A stretch of DNA of 64,000 bases from Triticum aestivum (lineage: Eukaryota > Streptophyta > Magnoliopsida > Poales > Poaceae), in the NCBI RefSeq assembly GCF_018294505.1, contig NC_057802.1, positions 554,429,712 to 554,493,711 of the forward strand, read 5' to 3'. The notes beneath the pieces are model-generated. The model was not told the origin of the DNA, ran no database searches, and saw only the letters and a list, made by a program, of their open reading frames with translations. A program made the translations under genes and the position numbers. Positions within the stretch are counted from its first letter, which is position 1; each line of letters starts with the position of its first letter. Positions 34,606 to 46,145 of the stretch are shown piece after piece.

Positions 34606-35355
34606 CTATGGTGAATTATCAAAATATTTTCTATTCAAAATCATTAAAAGCAAAATGAATTTTCATAAACAACTTTTTTGTTACAAAATTTAATAGAAAA
34701 AAGAATTATCATAAAATAAAATAAATAAGTAATTAGAAACAAAATAATATAAACTTTAATAAAATATATAAGTAGAAAAAAATAAAAAAAAACTTTAATA
34801 ACTTAAATGAAATTTATGAAACTAAAATTATCAAAGTATTTTCTATTCAAAACATTATAAGCAACCTCTACTAAAATTATATAAAATTCATGCAAATAAA
34901 ATTACCAAAGTATTTTCTGTTCAAAATCATTGAAAGCAAATAGAATTTTCATAAAGAACTTTTTTTGTTAGAAACTTTAATAGCAAAAAGAATTATCATA
35001 AAATAAAATAAATAAGTAATTAGAAACAAAACAAAATAAAATAAAATAAATAAGTATTTTGTTGTAAGTAGAAACAAAACAAAAAAAGCAAAAAAGAAAA
35101 CAAACAACTAGGAAAAAAATAGCCACCTACTAGGCCACCACGGCCTGAATACGACTAGAAACCCATGCAATGGGCCAGGATTCAGGTCCGCAGAAGGCCC
35201 AGCAGGCCCATCTGGCATAGCAGTGACAATTAGGCCCGTAAGCCTGCAATAGAGAGGAGCTCGAGAGGGGTGCAGCAGTGGGGCTTATAAACCACTGTGC
35301 GCCCCTCTCAACTAGCGAGGTGGGACTAAACTCCCACCACCCCGCCGCTGTGCGC
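34606..35355. repeat. AT-rich filler and shared GC module of Caspar-like elements (copy in E1)
   Basis: AAAATTATCAAAGTATTTTC words precede a GC-richer module at 35120-35350 (CCACCACGGCCTGAATACGA, then TTAGGCCCGTAAGCCTGCAA and CTCAACTAGCGAGGTGGGAC). The same order is found in E2 at 51280-51890. This defines a conserved spacer between the first and second gene positions. Confidence 0.85.
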
Positions 35356-35357
35356 GG

Positions 35358-35610
35358 CCTTTGGTCCCGGTTGGTGGCACAAACCGGGACTAAAGGTGGG
35401 CATTGGTACCAGTTCGTGCCACCAACCGGTACCAATTCCCCCGTTTTGTACCGGTTGGTGCCACCAACCGGGACCAAAGGCCGCCGCTTCCCGCCCTTTG
35501 GGCTGCTGAAAAGAGACCTTTGGTCCGGGTTGGTGGCACCAACCGGGACTAAAGGGGGCATTAGTCCCGGTTGGTGGCACCAACCGAGACTAATGCTTGG
35601 ACTATATAAC
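35358..35610. promoter_or_regulatory. Internal motif cluster and TATA box before the second gene of E1
   Basis: At least six copies of GGTTGGTG.CACC.ACCGGGAC-type inverted units (TAGTCCCGGTTGG, CCAACCGGGACTAAAG) lie within about 240 bp, although this site is internal. They are followed at 35602 by CTATATAAC, a good TATA box. The arrangement repeats that of the two ends and the internal cluster of E2, and suggests that the motif-binding protein could also control this promoter. Confidence 0.7.
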
Positions 35611-37542
35611 AAACACTTGTGAAAATTTTTAATTTTCATCGCCAGTTGCCTCCCCCACCCCCGCCGACGACGCCGAGCTCATCAACGCTGTCAGGCTGCT
35701 CCACCTCACCGTCTACGCTGCCGCCGCCAATGCCGTCACCTCCCCGAGCCCGCGCCGTCCTCGTCGCTGGCATCCCCGAGCCCGCCGTCCTCGTCGTCCC
35801 CGTCGTCGCGTGCCTCCCCGAGCCCACCCCTCCTCGTCCTTGTTGCCGCGTGCCGTCCCGAGACTGCCGTCCCCGTCACCGCGTGCCGCCCCGAGCCCGC
35901 CGTCCTCATCGCCGGACTCCTGCCATCGCCGCACCCCTCGAAGTGAGCCCCCCCTTTCCCATGGTCCCGATCGAGCGCCGCTCTTGCGCCCGAGCGCCCC
36001 TTGCTCTCTGCCCCTGCTCCATGGTCGCCGCGGGCCCCGACGCATTGAAGAGCAGAATGAGAGGAGAAGGAGAGGAGAGGAGAAGGAGTGGAGCAGCAGC
36101 AACATGCCGTCCAATTTTCTGAAATTTCTGATTTTTTTTACAGATATGAACAGTGCATATAGAGGGTGTTTGATCAAATGCTAGATGGCTTTGGGCATTT
36201 TTAGAATTTATGATATTTTTTGTGGTGAGGTACTGATGCAAGACAAAGGTGATGGCAAAATTTGAGAATTTTTGGATTGGTTTAGAATAGGTTTTCAGCA
36301 AGGAATTTGAATCTGGTTCAAATTTCATTTGAATGACATTTGAAAATTTTGAACTATGGATCAGAAGGTTTTTGGTGAAATGGAGTGTGGGTACTGTCAT
36401 GAAGTTGGAGTAATTTTTGTGGTTGTAAAAGAGTTAGGAAAATTTAGAATGTGCTAAATATGTCAAAAATGTTTTTTTGTTCATAGAAAGTTTTTGTTCA
36501 TATACAGGAAGTTTTTATATATGACTATGGATATATGAGCAATGATGATCCATGGATGTATGCATTGATATATATGAGAAACGATGTTCACAGAATATTT
36601 ACCAAGTATATATGTATTTTTGTTCCTAGCATTTCTTTCCATTTATATATGTATGTGGCTATAGATGGATATATATGAGAAATGATGATCCATGGAAAAG
36701 TTTTATATCTGCAAAAGTTACATTTTTAGAAAAGTTTTATATATCTAGCTAGGAAAGGAAGAAGAAGAAAAAGAAGGAGAGGAAAAACAAAAATAAGAAG
36801 AGGAAGAAAGGAGAAGAAGAGGAGAGGAAGAAGAGGAGAAATAAATAAGAGGAAAAAGAAGAAAAAGAAGAGGAGAAGAAGAAAAAATAGAATATTTTCT
36901 AATTTTTCTTCTTCTCCTCTTTTTTTCTTCTTTTTTTCTTCAATCTTCTCCTCTATTCCTTTCTTCTTCTCCTCTTTTTATTTCTTCTTCGTCTTCTTAT
37001 TTTTTATCGGGTATGTCATTGTCGATATACCCCCTCCCCGATAACATTATTTTCCCATGTATGTATGTCGTCGTTGTCGATATATATAACTCCCTCCCAG
37101 ATAACTTCGACATGATGGACGGTCGATATTTATACCCCCTCTCAACCGTGATAACTTATACCACGGGAGCACCCCCCCCCCGGCCCTCTCGCTCGACCAA
37201 AGCTCTCGAGGACATCCAAACCCTAGAAAAAACGATGTCGGTCTCCTACCCCCTTCCGCCGCGCCCCTACCCGATCGACATACTCTCTCGAGGCCACCCA
37301 AATTTACCAAGTTAAAAGAGCGTTGTCGTCGAGGCCACCCCGAACCCCTTGAAGCGTTGTTGAGGCCACCCCAAACCCTTGAAGCGTTGCCGAGGCCACC
37401 CCAAACCCTAGAGAAGCGTCGAGGCCATGCCACTAATATGATTCCTTATTGTGCTTAGCTAGCTAGTTCAACATTTGCCACTAATATATCCATCTGTCAT
37501 GTTTGAATAATAATTGCCATGTTGTAAATATTTGCAGAAACT
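35611..37542 (+). other. Leader, first intron and low-complexity region of the E1 second gene
   Basis: 35640-36110 is C-rich (CCGCCGTCCTCGTCG words), probably 5' UTR or a disordered first exon; open frames exist on both strands but none shows family features. 36740-36990 is purine-rich then pyrimidine-rich (AGGAGAAGAAG against CTTCTTCTCCT), forming a potential hairpin. 37150-37430 holds repeated GAGGCCACCCCAAACCC words. Confidence 0.5.
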
Positions 37543-38768
37543 ATGGATCCGCACCCCCGAGACGAAGCAAAAGAAGCGGTGTTGGGGGAGATAATCGCAC
37601 ACGGAAGTGATGCCGTCTTGTCGTTTCTCAACGACCCATGCACCGATGGTCTGGAAAGATAGGATGAAGAAGCAGGCTACGACGATGATCAAACAATGGA
37701 GGACGAAGGACACCGTGATGACGGCTCCGGTGACGGAATGGAGGGGGAAGGACAGGATGAAGAAGCAGGCTCCGGTGACCGAACGGAGTCCGGTCAGGTA
37801 TATATATATTAATTAATTAAGCATGTGCCGACTATAGCTAATTGGTGCATTAATTGTTCTTGGTATGTACACATATGAACTCTCTTCTTTTTCTTCTTTT
37901 CTAGCCCTCCGGATCGAGCAACACTTCGGTAACGAGACAAGGCCCGAAGAGAAAATTGCGCGCGGATGGAAGGTACACGATCATCGAAATTGATCGCGCT
38001 GGCCAACCGATTGAACTCGTCCGGACCAAGCAAAAATTTAATGCTCAGTGTGGGGTTCTACTGAGGGACATGATCCCGATCAGCATCGAGCAATGGTTGA
38101 AGCCTAAGGACAAAGACTCTCAGGTGTCTTATGTCAGCGATAGGTAGAAAGCTGATCTTTGGACCACGCTGTAGGAAAATTTCACCTTCCCGCCAGAGGA
38201 GGATCCGGAGAATCCAGTTAAAAAGCCAATGATCAAGGCTTATGCTCTTAAGAAGATGGCTGAGCTATTCAGGAGGTGGAAGAATGAGCTGAAATCATCG
38301 TTTGTCGACCAAGACAAGACTCCAGAATTCATCGGCCGATTTGAGAAGATCAAAGATCAGTGGCCCGAATTTGTCACCAAAAAGAAATCTGAGAGAGCAG
38401 CGAAGATGTCAGTGACAAACAAGAAAAATGCTGCAAAGAAGAAGCATCACCATCGCACGGGGTCAGTTGGCTACCTGAAAGCCCGGCCATTGTGGGACAA
38501 GGCTGAGAATGACCTCAATGATAAATGGATCAAACAAGAGACGCGACGCTGGCCAGACCGTTGCAGGACTTGGTTCTTCGGGGTTGGCGGAAAATTGGAC
38601 CCTGTAACAGGGAAGTGCGTTTGGACCGACGAGCAGCTGAACACACCCATCGAGAAGCTTTAGGAGTATATCGAAAAGGCGCAGAAAGGGATGTTCGTTC
38701 CGGACAGAGAGAACGACGAGCTCACAGAGGAAACCACCAAAGTCTCCGCCGAAAACCAACTATGAGCG

Positions 38769-40350
38769 TGATACGTCTCCAACGTATCTATAATTTTTGA
38801 TTGCTCCATGCTATATTATCTTCTGTTTTGGACATTATTGGGCTTTATTATACACTTTTATATTACTTTTGGGACTAACCTATTAACCAGAGGCCCAGCC
38901 CAGAATTGCTGTTTTTTGCCTATTTCAGAGTTTCGCAGAAAAAGAATATCAAACGGAGTCCAAACGGAATGAAACCTTCGGGAACGTGATTTTCGGAACG
39001 AACATGATCCAGAGGACTTGGACCCTACGTCAATAAACAAAGGAGGAGGCCACAAGGTAAGGGGCGTGCCTACCCCCCCCCCCCCCAGGCGCGCCCTCCA
39101 CCCTCGTGGGGCCCCTGTTGCTCCACCGATGTACTCCTTCCTCCTAAATATACCTACGTACCCCCAAACGATCAGATACGGAGCCAAAAACCTAATTCCA
39201 TCACCGCAACCTTCTGTACCCACGAGATCCCATCTTGGGGCCTGTTCCGGAGCTCCGTCGGAGGGGGCATCGATCATGGAGGGCTTCTACGTCAACACCA
39301 TAGCCTCTCCGATGAAGTGTGAGTAGTTTACCACAGACCTTCGGGTTCATAGTTATTAGCTAGATGGCTTCTTCTCTCTTTTTGGATCTCAATACAATGT
39401 TCTCCCCCTCTCTCGTGGAGATCTATTCGATGTAATCCTCTTTTGCGGTGTGTTTGTTGAGACCGATGAATTGTGGGTTTATGATCAAGTTTATCTATGA
39501 ACAATATTTGAATCTTCTCTGGATTCTTTTATGTATGATTCCTTATCTTTGCAAGTCTCTTCGAATTATCAGTTTGGTTTGGCCTACTAGATTGGTTTTT
39601 CTTGCAATGGGAGAAGTGCTTAGCTTTGGGTTCAATCTCGCGGTGTCCTTTCCCAGTGACAGTAGGGGTAGCAAGGCACGTATTGTATTGTTGCCATCGA
39701 GGATAATAAGATGGGGTTTTTTATCATATTGCATGAATTTATCCCTCTACATCATGTCATCTTGCTTAAGGCGTTACTCTGTTCTTATGAACTTAATACT
39801 CTAGATGCTTGCTGGATAGCGGTCGATGTGTGGAGTGATAGTAGTAGATGCAGGCATGAGTCGGTCTACTTGTCTTGGACGTGATGCCTATATACATGAT
39901 CATACCTAGATATTCTCATAACTATGCTCAATTCTGTCAATTGCTCAACGGTAATTTGTTCACCCACCGTAAAATACTTATGCTCTTGAGAGAAGCCACT
40001 AGAGAAACCTATGGCCCTCGGGTCTATCTTCATCATATCAATCTTCCAACACTTAGTTATTTTCATTGCTTTCTATTTTACCTTGCATCTTTATCTTAAA
40101 AATACCAAAAATATTATCTTATCATATCTATCAGATCTCACTCTCGTAAGTGACCGTGTAGGGATTGACAACCCCTTATCGCGTTGGTTGCGAGGATTTA
40201 TTTGTTTTGTGTAGGTGCGAGGGACTAGCGCGTAGCCTCCAACTGGATTGATACCTTGGTTTTCAAAAACTGAGGGAAATACTTACGCTACTTTGCTGCA
40301 TCACCCTTTCCTCTTCAAGGGAAAACCAACGCAGTGCTCAAGAGGTAGCA
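38769..40350 (+). repeat. Left LTR of the nested retrotransposon
   Basis: 1,582 bp, TG...CA ends. It contains a C-run (39070-39085) and the GAGGGACTAGCGCGTAGCCTC word near 40220 that recurs in the right LTR near 43060. Confidence 0.88.
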
Positions 40351-40406
40351 AGAAGGATTTCTGGCACCGTTGCCGGGGAGGTCTACGCAAAAGTCAACAT
40401 ACCAAG

Positions 40407-42125
40407 TGAAGGATATATGCCCTAGAGGCAATAATAAAGTTATTATTTATTTCATTATATCATGTTAAATGTTTATTATTCATGCTAGAATTGTATTAAC
40501 CGGAAACATAATACATGTGTGAATACATAGACAAACAGAGTGTCACTAGTATGCCTCTACTTGACTAGCTCGTTGATCAAAGATGGTTATGTTTCCTAGC
40601 CATAGAAATGAGTTGCCATTTGATTAACGGGATCACATCATTAGGAGAATGACATGATTGACTTGACCCATTCCTTTAGCTTAGCACTCGATCGTTTAGT
40701 ATGTTGCTATTGCTTTCTTCATGACTTATACATGTTCCTATGACTATGAGATTATGCAACTCCCGTTTACCGGAGGAACACTTTGTGTGCTACCAAACGT
40801 CACAACGTAACTGGGTGATTATAAAGGTGCTCTACAGGTGTCTCCAAAGGTACTTGTTGGGTTGGCGTATTTCGAGATTAGGATTTGTCACTCCGATTGT
40901 CGGAGAGGTATCTCTGGGCCCACTCGGTAATGCACATCACTATAAGCCTTGCAAGCATTGTAACTAATGAGTTAGTTGCGGGATGATGTATTACGGAATG
41001 AGTAAAGAGACTTGTCGGTAACGAGATTAAACTAGGTATTGAGATACCGACGATCGAATCTCGGGCAAGTAACATACCGATGACAAAGGGAACAACGTAT
41101 GTTGTTTTGCGGTTTGACCGATAAAGATCTTCGTAGAATATGTGGGAGCCAATATGGGCATCCAGGTCCCGCTATTGGTTATTGACCGGAGACGTGTCTC
41201 GGTCATGTCTACAAAGTTCTCGAACCCGTAGGGTCCGCACGCTTAACGTTACGATGACAGTTTTATTATGAGTTTATGAGTTTTGATGTACCGAAGGAGT
41301 TCGGAGTCCCGGATGAGATCGGGGACATGACGAGGAGTCTCGAAATGATCGATACGTAAAATCGATATATTGGACGACTATATTTGGACATCGGAAAGGT
41401 TCCGAGTGATTCGGATGTTTTTCGGAGTACCGGAGAGTTACGGGAATTCGTATTGGGCCTTAATGGGCCATACGGAAAAGGAGAGAAAGGCCCCAAAGGG
41501 TGGCCGCACCCCTCCCCATGGACTAGTCCAAATTGGACTAGGGAGGGGGGGGCGCCCCCTTCCTTCTTTCTCCTTCTCCCTTCCCTTTTCCTACTCCAAC
41601 AAGGAAAGGAGGAGTCCTACTCCCGGTGGGAGTAGGACTCCCCCCTTGGCGCGCCCTCCTCCTAGGCCGGCCGCCTCCCCCCTTGCTCCTTTATATACGA
41701 GGGCAGGGGGGAAGCCCATAGACACAACAATTGATCTATTGATCTCTTAGCCGTGTGCGGTGCCCCCCTCCACCATATTACACCTCGATAATATCGTAGC
41801 GGTGCTTAGGCGAAGCCCTGCGTCGGTATAACATCATCATCGTCACCACGCCGTCGTGCTGACGAAACTCTCCCTCAACACTCGGCTGGATCAGAGTTCG
41901 AGGGACGTCATCGAGCTGAACGTGTGCTGAACTCGGAGGTGCCGTGCGTTCGGTACTTGATCGGTCGGATCGTGAAGACGTACGACTACATCAACCGCGT
42001 TGTGTTAACGCTTCCGCTTTCGGTCTATGAGTGTACGTTGACAACACTCTCCCCTCTTGTTGCTATGCATCACCATGATCTTGCATGTGCGTAGGAAATT
42101 TTTGAAATTACTACGTTCCTCTACA
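40407..42125 (+). mobile_element. Solo LTR of Angela/WIS/BARE-type copia element
   Basis: Begins TGAAGGATATATGCCCTAGA and ends CGTTCCTCTACA. It is flanked by CCAAG at 40402-40406 and 42126-42130, a perfect 5-bp target duplication. The 1,719-bp length and internal words (CATTATATCATGTTAAATG, GTATTAACCGGAAACATAAT, GCATGTGCGTAGGAAATTTT) match the well-known Triticeae BARE-1/WIS/Angela LTRs from memory. Only one LTR remains, so the internal part was lost by LTR-LTR recombination. It is the youngest insertion of the three-level nest. Confidence 0.93.
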
Positions 42126-42540
42126 CCAAGTACCCATCACAAACCCTTATCTCCCGCATTACATTATTTTCCATTTGCCTCTCGTTTTCCTCTCCCCCAC
42201 TTCGCCCTTGCCATTTTATTCGCCCTCTCTTTTTCATTCGCTTCTTTTTCGCTTGCTTCTTGTTTGCTCGTGTGTTGGATTGCTTGTTTGTCACGATGGC
42301 TCAAGATAATACCAAATTATGTGACTTTACTAATACCAACAACGATGATTCCTTAGCACTCCGATTGCTCCTCTTACCGATACTGAATCTTGCGAAATCA
42401 ATACTGCTTTGTTGAATCTTGTCATGAAAGATCAATTCGCCGGCCTTCCTAGTGAAGATGCCGCTACTCATCTAAATAACTTCGTTGATTTGTGTGATAT
42501 GCAAAAGAACAAAGATGTTGACAATGATATTGTTAGGTTT

Positions 42541-43193
42541 TCGAGGATAACAAGATGGGGTTTTTATCATATTGCATGAATTTATCCCTCTACATCATGT
42601 CATCTTGCTTAAGGCGTTACTCTGTTCTTATGAACTTAATACTCTAGATGCATGCTGGATAGCGGTCGATGTGTGGAGTAATAGTAGTAGATGCAGGCAG
42701 GAGTCGGTCTACTTGCCTTGGACGTGATGCCTATATACATGATCATACCTAAATATTCTCATAATTATGCTCAATTCTGTCAATTGCGCAACAGTAATTT
42801 GTTCACCCACCGTAAAATACTTATGCTGTTGAGAGAAGCCACTAGTGAAACCTATGGCCCCCGGGTCTATCTTCATCATATCAATCTTCCAACACTTAGT
42901 TATTTTCATTGCTTTCTATTTTACCTTGCATCTTTATCATAAAAATACCAAAAATATTATCTTATCATATCTGTCAGATCTCACTCTCGTAAGTGACCGT
43001 GTAGGGATTGACAACCCCTTATCGCGTTGGTTGCGAGGATTTATTTGTTTTGTGTAGGTGCGAGGGACTAGCGCGTAGCCTCCTACTGGATTGATACCTT
43101 GGTTCTCAAAAACTGAGGGAAATACTTACGCTGCTTTGCTGCATCACCCTTTCCTCTTCAAGGGAAAACCAACGCAGTGCTCAAGAGGTAGCA
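42541..43193 (+). repeat. Truncated right LTR of the nested retrotransposon
   Basis: 653 bp matching the 3' part of the left LTR with few differences (for example GTCGATGTGTGGAGTAATAG against ...GTGATAG). The junction with gag sequence at 42540/42541 marks the internal deletion. Confidence 0.9.
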
Positions 43194-45059
43194 GAGCGCG
43201 TTACTGAAAAGGCATATCTCGAAGCGGAGCGGTCGGGAAGTACTGTCAGTGATCAAAGGTTAAAAGAACGACGAGCAGCTGGGAAAAAAATTGCCCAGCT
43301 CGGCGAACAAGCAAACCAATCGTGCCCCCCGCTCAATGTTTCTAGCGACATCGTCGCTAATGCTCCGGGGATGGTGCCCGGTTATAGCAATCTTGGAGAT
43401 TACCTGCCCGACGATGTACAATATGATTTCTTGGAGGTGGACGAACACAGATACGAGTACGGGAAGCCTCTCGTCAAAGATGAAAAATCTCTAACAACGA
43501 TGATGCGAAGATTCCATAATTGGTACATGAAAACCTGCAGAGAATCTGGGGGGACGAATACTTTGTTTCTGAGAGTTAAAGAGGAGCACGACCTCGTTGG
43601 AACTGATCTGTTGCATGTTCCATTTGAGGATTTCTTCCAGTTCTTCAATCAAAAGGCCCTCGATAAATTAACGGTCACTTGCAACTGTGTGTAAGTACTA
43701 CATCTGTCATTAAGTCTCTATATATAGCTCAGCTCTTTCATTGCATGTATTTATAATTATCCTCACTATATTATGCAGATTGAAGATCGTCGAGTGCAGA
43801 AAAGCAGAAATGTATGATATTGGGTTCATTAACACAAATCTCATAGATGAATTTCAGGTTACAAAGAGCGCCGAAGAGGCCGAGGCAACTTGCTCAAATC
43901 ATTGTTAATAAATCAAAACAAAGATTTAATACTCTTTCCTTCCAACTTCAAGTGAGTGTTACTGTCGTGTGCATATTCGGTTTCCCTTATTACTCGAGCG
44001 AGGTTATAGTAATGTAATTGATGAGTTATGCATGCGTGCGCAGCTTCCACTATATTCTCCTGGAGATTAAGCTTGAGCGGGGACTACTAACCGTCTTTGA
44101 CTCGAGATGAAAAGATCCCGAGACCTATGCGGACATGACTAAAATTCTCAACAAGTAAGTTCAATCGATCATTATCGCACCATATCGGCAACTTTTTGTT
44201 CATTTCCTGATATCTCAAGTAATAATTATTTTCTTTGTCTTGCAGGGTTTGGAAACAGTTCACCGCAGAAGCTCCGGGACTACCGAAGGAGCTGCGATAT
44301 ACATACCCGAAAGTAAGTACTACTAGCTAGCTAGTTGCGCGCATCTCCCGTTGATTCTAGCTACTTTCATCAATGCCATTTATAATGCTTCATTATCAGT
44401 TTGATTGACCTTTATTTTTCGTAAAGTGCTTGTGGCAGGAACAAGGGAATGATTACTGTGGATACTACGTGTGCGAGTTCATCTACAACGCGACTTGCAA
44501 TAATATTCTGTTGAGTTTCATTCATATATATGTATTAACTCCCTTCTTCAAATTAGACGTGGCAGATGCGGAATGAACTCCTACCACAAGATCGCATGAA
44601 AGCAATTCAAGAGGAATTGGCGGGATTCTCTCTTAACCACGTCATCAATAAAGCCGGAGAATACCATGTGGAAGTTGATTTCAAATGCTAGGGGATTGTA
44701 AGAGATCTTACATATTGTATATGTATGTAGCCAGTAGCGTCAGATAGATAATACGAAAACTTGTTGTTCGACCAATCTCCCAGAGAAGGAGAGGTCGATC
44801 ACTTCTCTCGGTATGCATGACGAACTTCTGTACTTAATGGTTTCCTTCATTTTCTTACTAGCTAGCGTGTCGAGGGCCTCTCTATACGTATAGTACGTAG
44901 CGTCGACCAAGCACGGAGATAAGAGAGAACACTTCTCTCTATTAATTAATTAGCTACCTCACACAATATATGAAACACCTTAATTAACCATACAAAACCC
45001 CCAAATCCACCCCCCTTTCAGAAAAAAAAAACAAAAACCCTAGCTCCTGAACAGCTGAC

Positions 45060-45278
45060 GCGTGGATGCCTATTGGTCCCGGTTGGTGCCACCAACCGGA
45101 ACTAAAGGGCCTCCTGCCTGGGCTCGCAGCACCGGCCACGTGGAGGCCCATCTGTCCCGGTTAGTATAAGAACCGGGACTACAGGCCTAGGCATTAGTAA
45201 CGACCCTTTAGTCCCGGTTCCCCAACCGGGACAGATGGGTCTTATATACCGGGACAGATGGGCCTTTTTCTACTAGTG
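45060..45278. repeat. Right terminal motif cluster of E1
   Basis: TGGTCCCGGTTGGTG, CCAACCGG, AGTCCCGGTTCCCC and AACCGGGACAGATGGG words lead to the CTACTAGTG end. It is a counterpart of the left cluster in inverted order. Confidence 0.85.
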
Positions 45279-46145
45279 TGTGAGGTCGAGATGGGTCTGT
45301 CCAACATGGCGAGTGCCCGGGTGAGTCCAAGCGGCCACATATCCACCCCACGTATGGGCTGTTGGATGATGTTTTTGGATTCAGACGATGTTCAAGCTGT
45401 CCGTGTGAGCGTCCAGGGGAAAATGGGGTGCGGTTGCAGATGTTCTGAGGCGGCGGCATGACAACTTGTGAAATGGAACAGTAAAATCAGTAATCCATCA
45501 TCAACTAGCCGGCACTGTCGTGCGGTTATGCTACTCTGGCTGCATCTGCCCACTTCCGATCTGGGCTCAAACAAAACACTAAAGTCTCGTGCTCTCCAGA
45601 GGCTGTCGGTGCGCCAGTTCCTACGCAGCTCGCACGCTTCATGTGCAATGCATCGCCCGTATCGCAATAATAAATTATACTGGCAAGTGGCAGCACCAAC
45701 GCGATCGATCGATCCATCCGTCCAGGAGTAGTGCGATTCGTTGCCTCCGGGACAGGACCACGGATTTATTTACCGATCATGTACGTACGCACGCACGCTA
45801 CAGACAGTCTGAAAACTATGAACTCGATTAAAACACCGTGGCAGTAATACTCGGTACTATTTACCAATCGCACAGTACAGTTCAAACGAATCAGTAACAT
45901 TGATTTCACGATCGATGCATCGGTACATTGCCTCCAAGTACAAAAGTTGCCATGGATGATTTGCTCAACGAATCATTCTCGGACTGAATCCCGTATACTG
46001 AAACCCCAAACAAGAACCGCCGACGGAAGGAAGAAGAAGAGAAAATCAATCGAACATGTCTTACAACTTACAAGATCCTACAAGAACCACCGGACGGCGG
46101 CCGGCGGCGACGGCGAGGTAGGAGGAAGCTGTACGCCGTGGGTCT
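45279..46145. other. Gap between E1 and the RALF gene
   Basis: The first part is the right flank of the E1 insertion and so belongs upstream of the unrecognised minus-strand gene at 31752. The rest is GC-balanced unique-looking sequence with no supported frame. 45940-46140 is probably the 3' UTR and downstream flank of the RALF gene. Confidence 0.45.

Larger units (their letters stand above)
38769..43193 (+). mobile_element. LTR retrotransposon derivative nested in E1
   Basis: TSD GAGCG occurs at 38764-38768 and 43194-43198. The left LTR spans 38769-40350 (starts TGATACGTCTCC, ends GGTAGCA). The right LTR is truncated to 42541-43193 and matches 39697-40350 of the left one. A primer-site-like CTGGCACCGTTGCCGGGGA lies at 40371. 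Between them only a gag start remains (42296-42539): MAQDNTKLCDFTNTNNDDSL, then after a frame change QFAGLPSEDAATHLNNFVDL. No polymerase region exists. The deletion runs from gag into the right LTR, leaving an element dependent on others. Probably Ty3/gypsy-type by the primer-site word; family name not assigned. Confidence 0.92.
37543..44691 (+). pseudogene. TNPA-like / Ulp1-like protease gene of E1, broken and split by a retrotransposon
   Basis: Counterpart of the gene at 53090 in E2. Exon 37543-37797 (MDPHPRDEAKEAVLGEIIAH..., acidic) joins exon 37905 onward. That exon has the TNPA-like block (KKHHHRTGSVGYLKARPLWD, RTWFFGVGGKLDPVTGKCVW) and is cut at 38768 by the LTR element. Coding resumes at 43199 (VTEKAYLEAERS...) and reaches 43690. 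Further exons (43779, about 44043, 44247, about 44440) carry a C48-type protease signature: FHY (His), FDS (Asp), then QGNDYCGYYVC (Gln and Cys). The stop is at 44689-44691. Stops at 37660 (TAG), 38145 (TAG), about 38172 (TAG), about 38661 (TAG) and near 44107 (TGA), and a frame change near 43889, show that it is dead. The protease call follows motif order; loss of function is seen directly. Confidence 0.85.
31868..45278 (+). mobile_element. Complete Caspar-like CACTA transposon E1 with nested insertions
   Basis: The left end CACTAGTAGAAAAAGGGGC starts at 31868. The right end CCTTTTTCTACTAGTG ends at 45278. Both are flanked by TGT (31865-31867 and 45279-45281), a perfect 3-bp target duplication. 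Total length is 13,411 bp, of which 4,425 bp is nested retrotransposon DNA. Contents in order: left TAGTCCCGGTT motif cluster, small coiled-coil/membrane gene, 337-bp tandem array, AT-rich filler, internal motif cluster with TATA, TNPA/Ulp1-like gene (broken), right motif cluster. No TNP2 transposase is present, so it is non-autonomous. Confidence 0.95.

Noticed and set aside
35619..36184. Pro/Arg-rich frames upstream of the E1 second gene
   Set aside because: C-rich low complexity open in several frames on both strands; no splice-supported link to the coding exon at 37543 was found.
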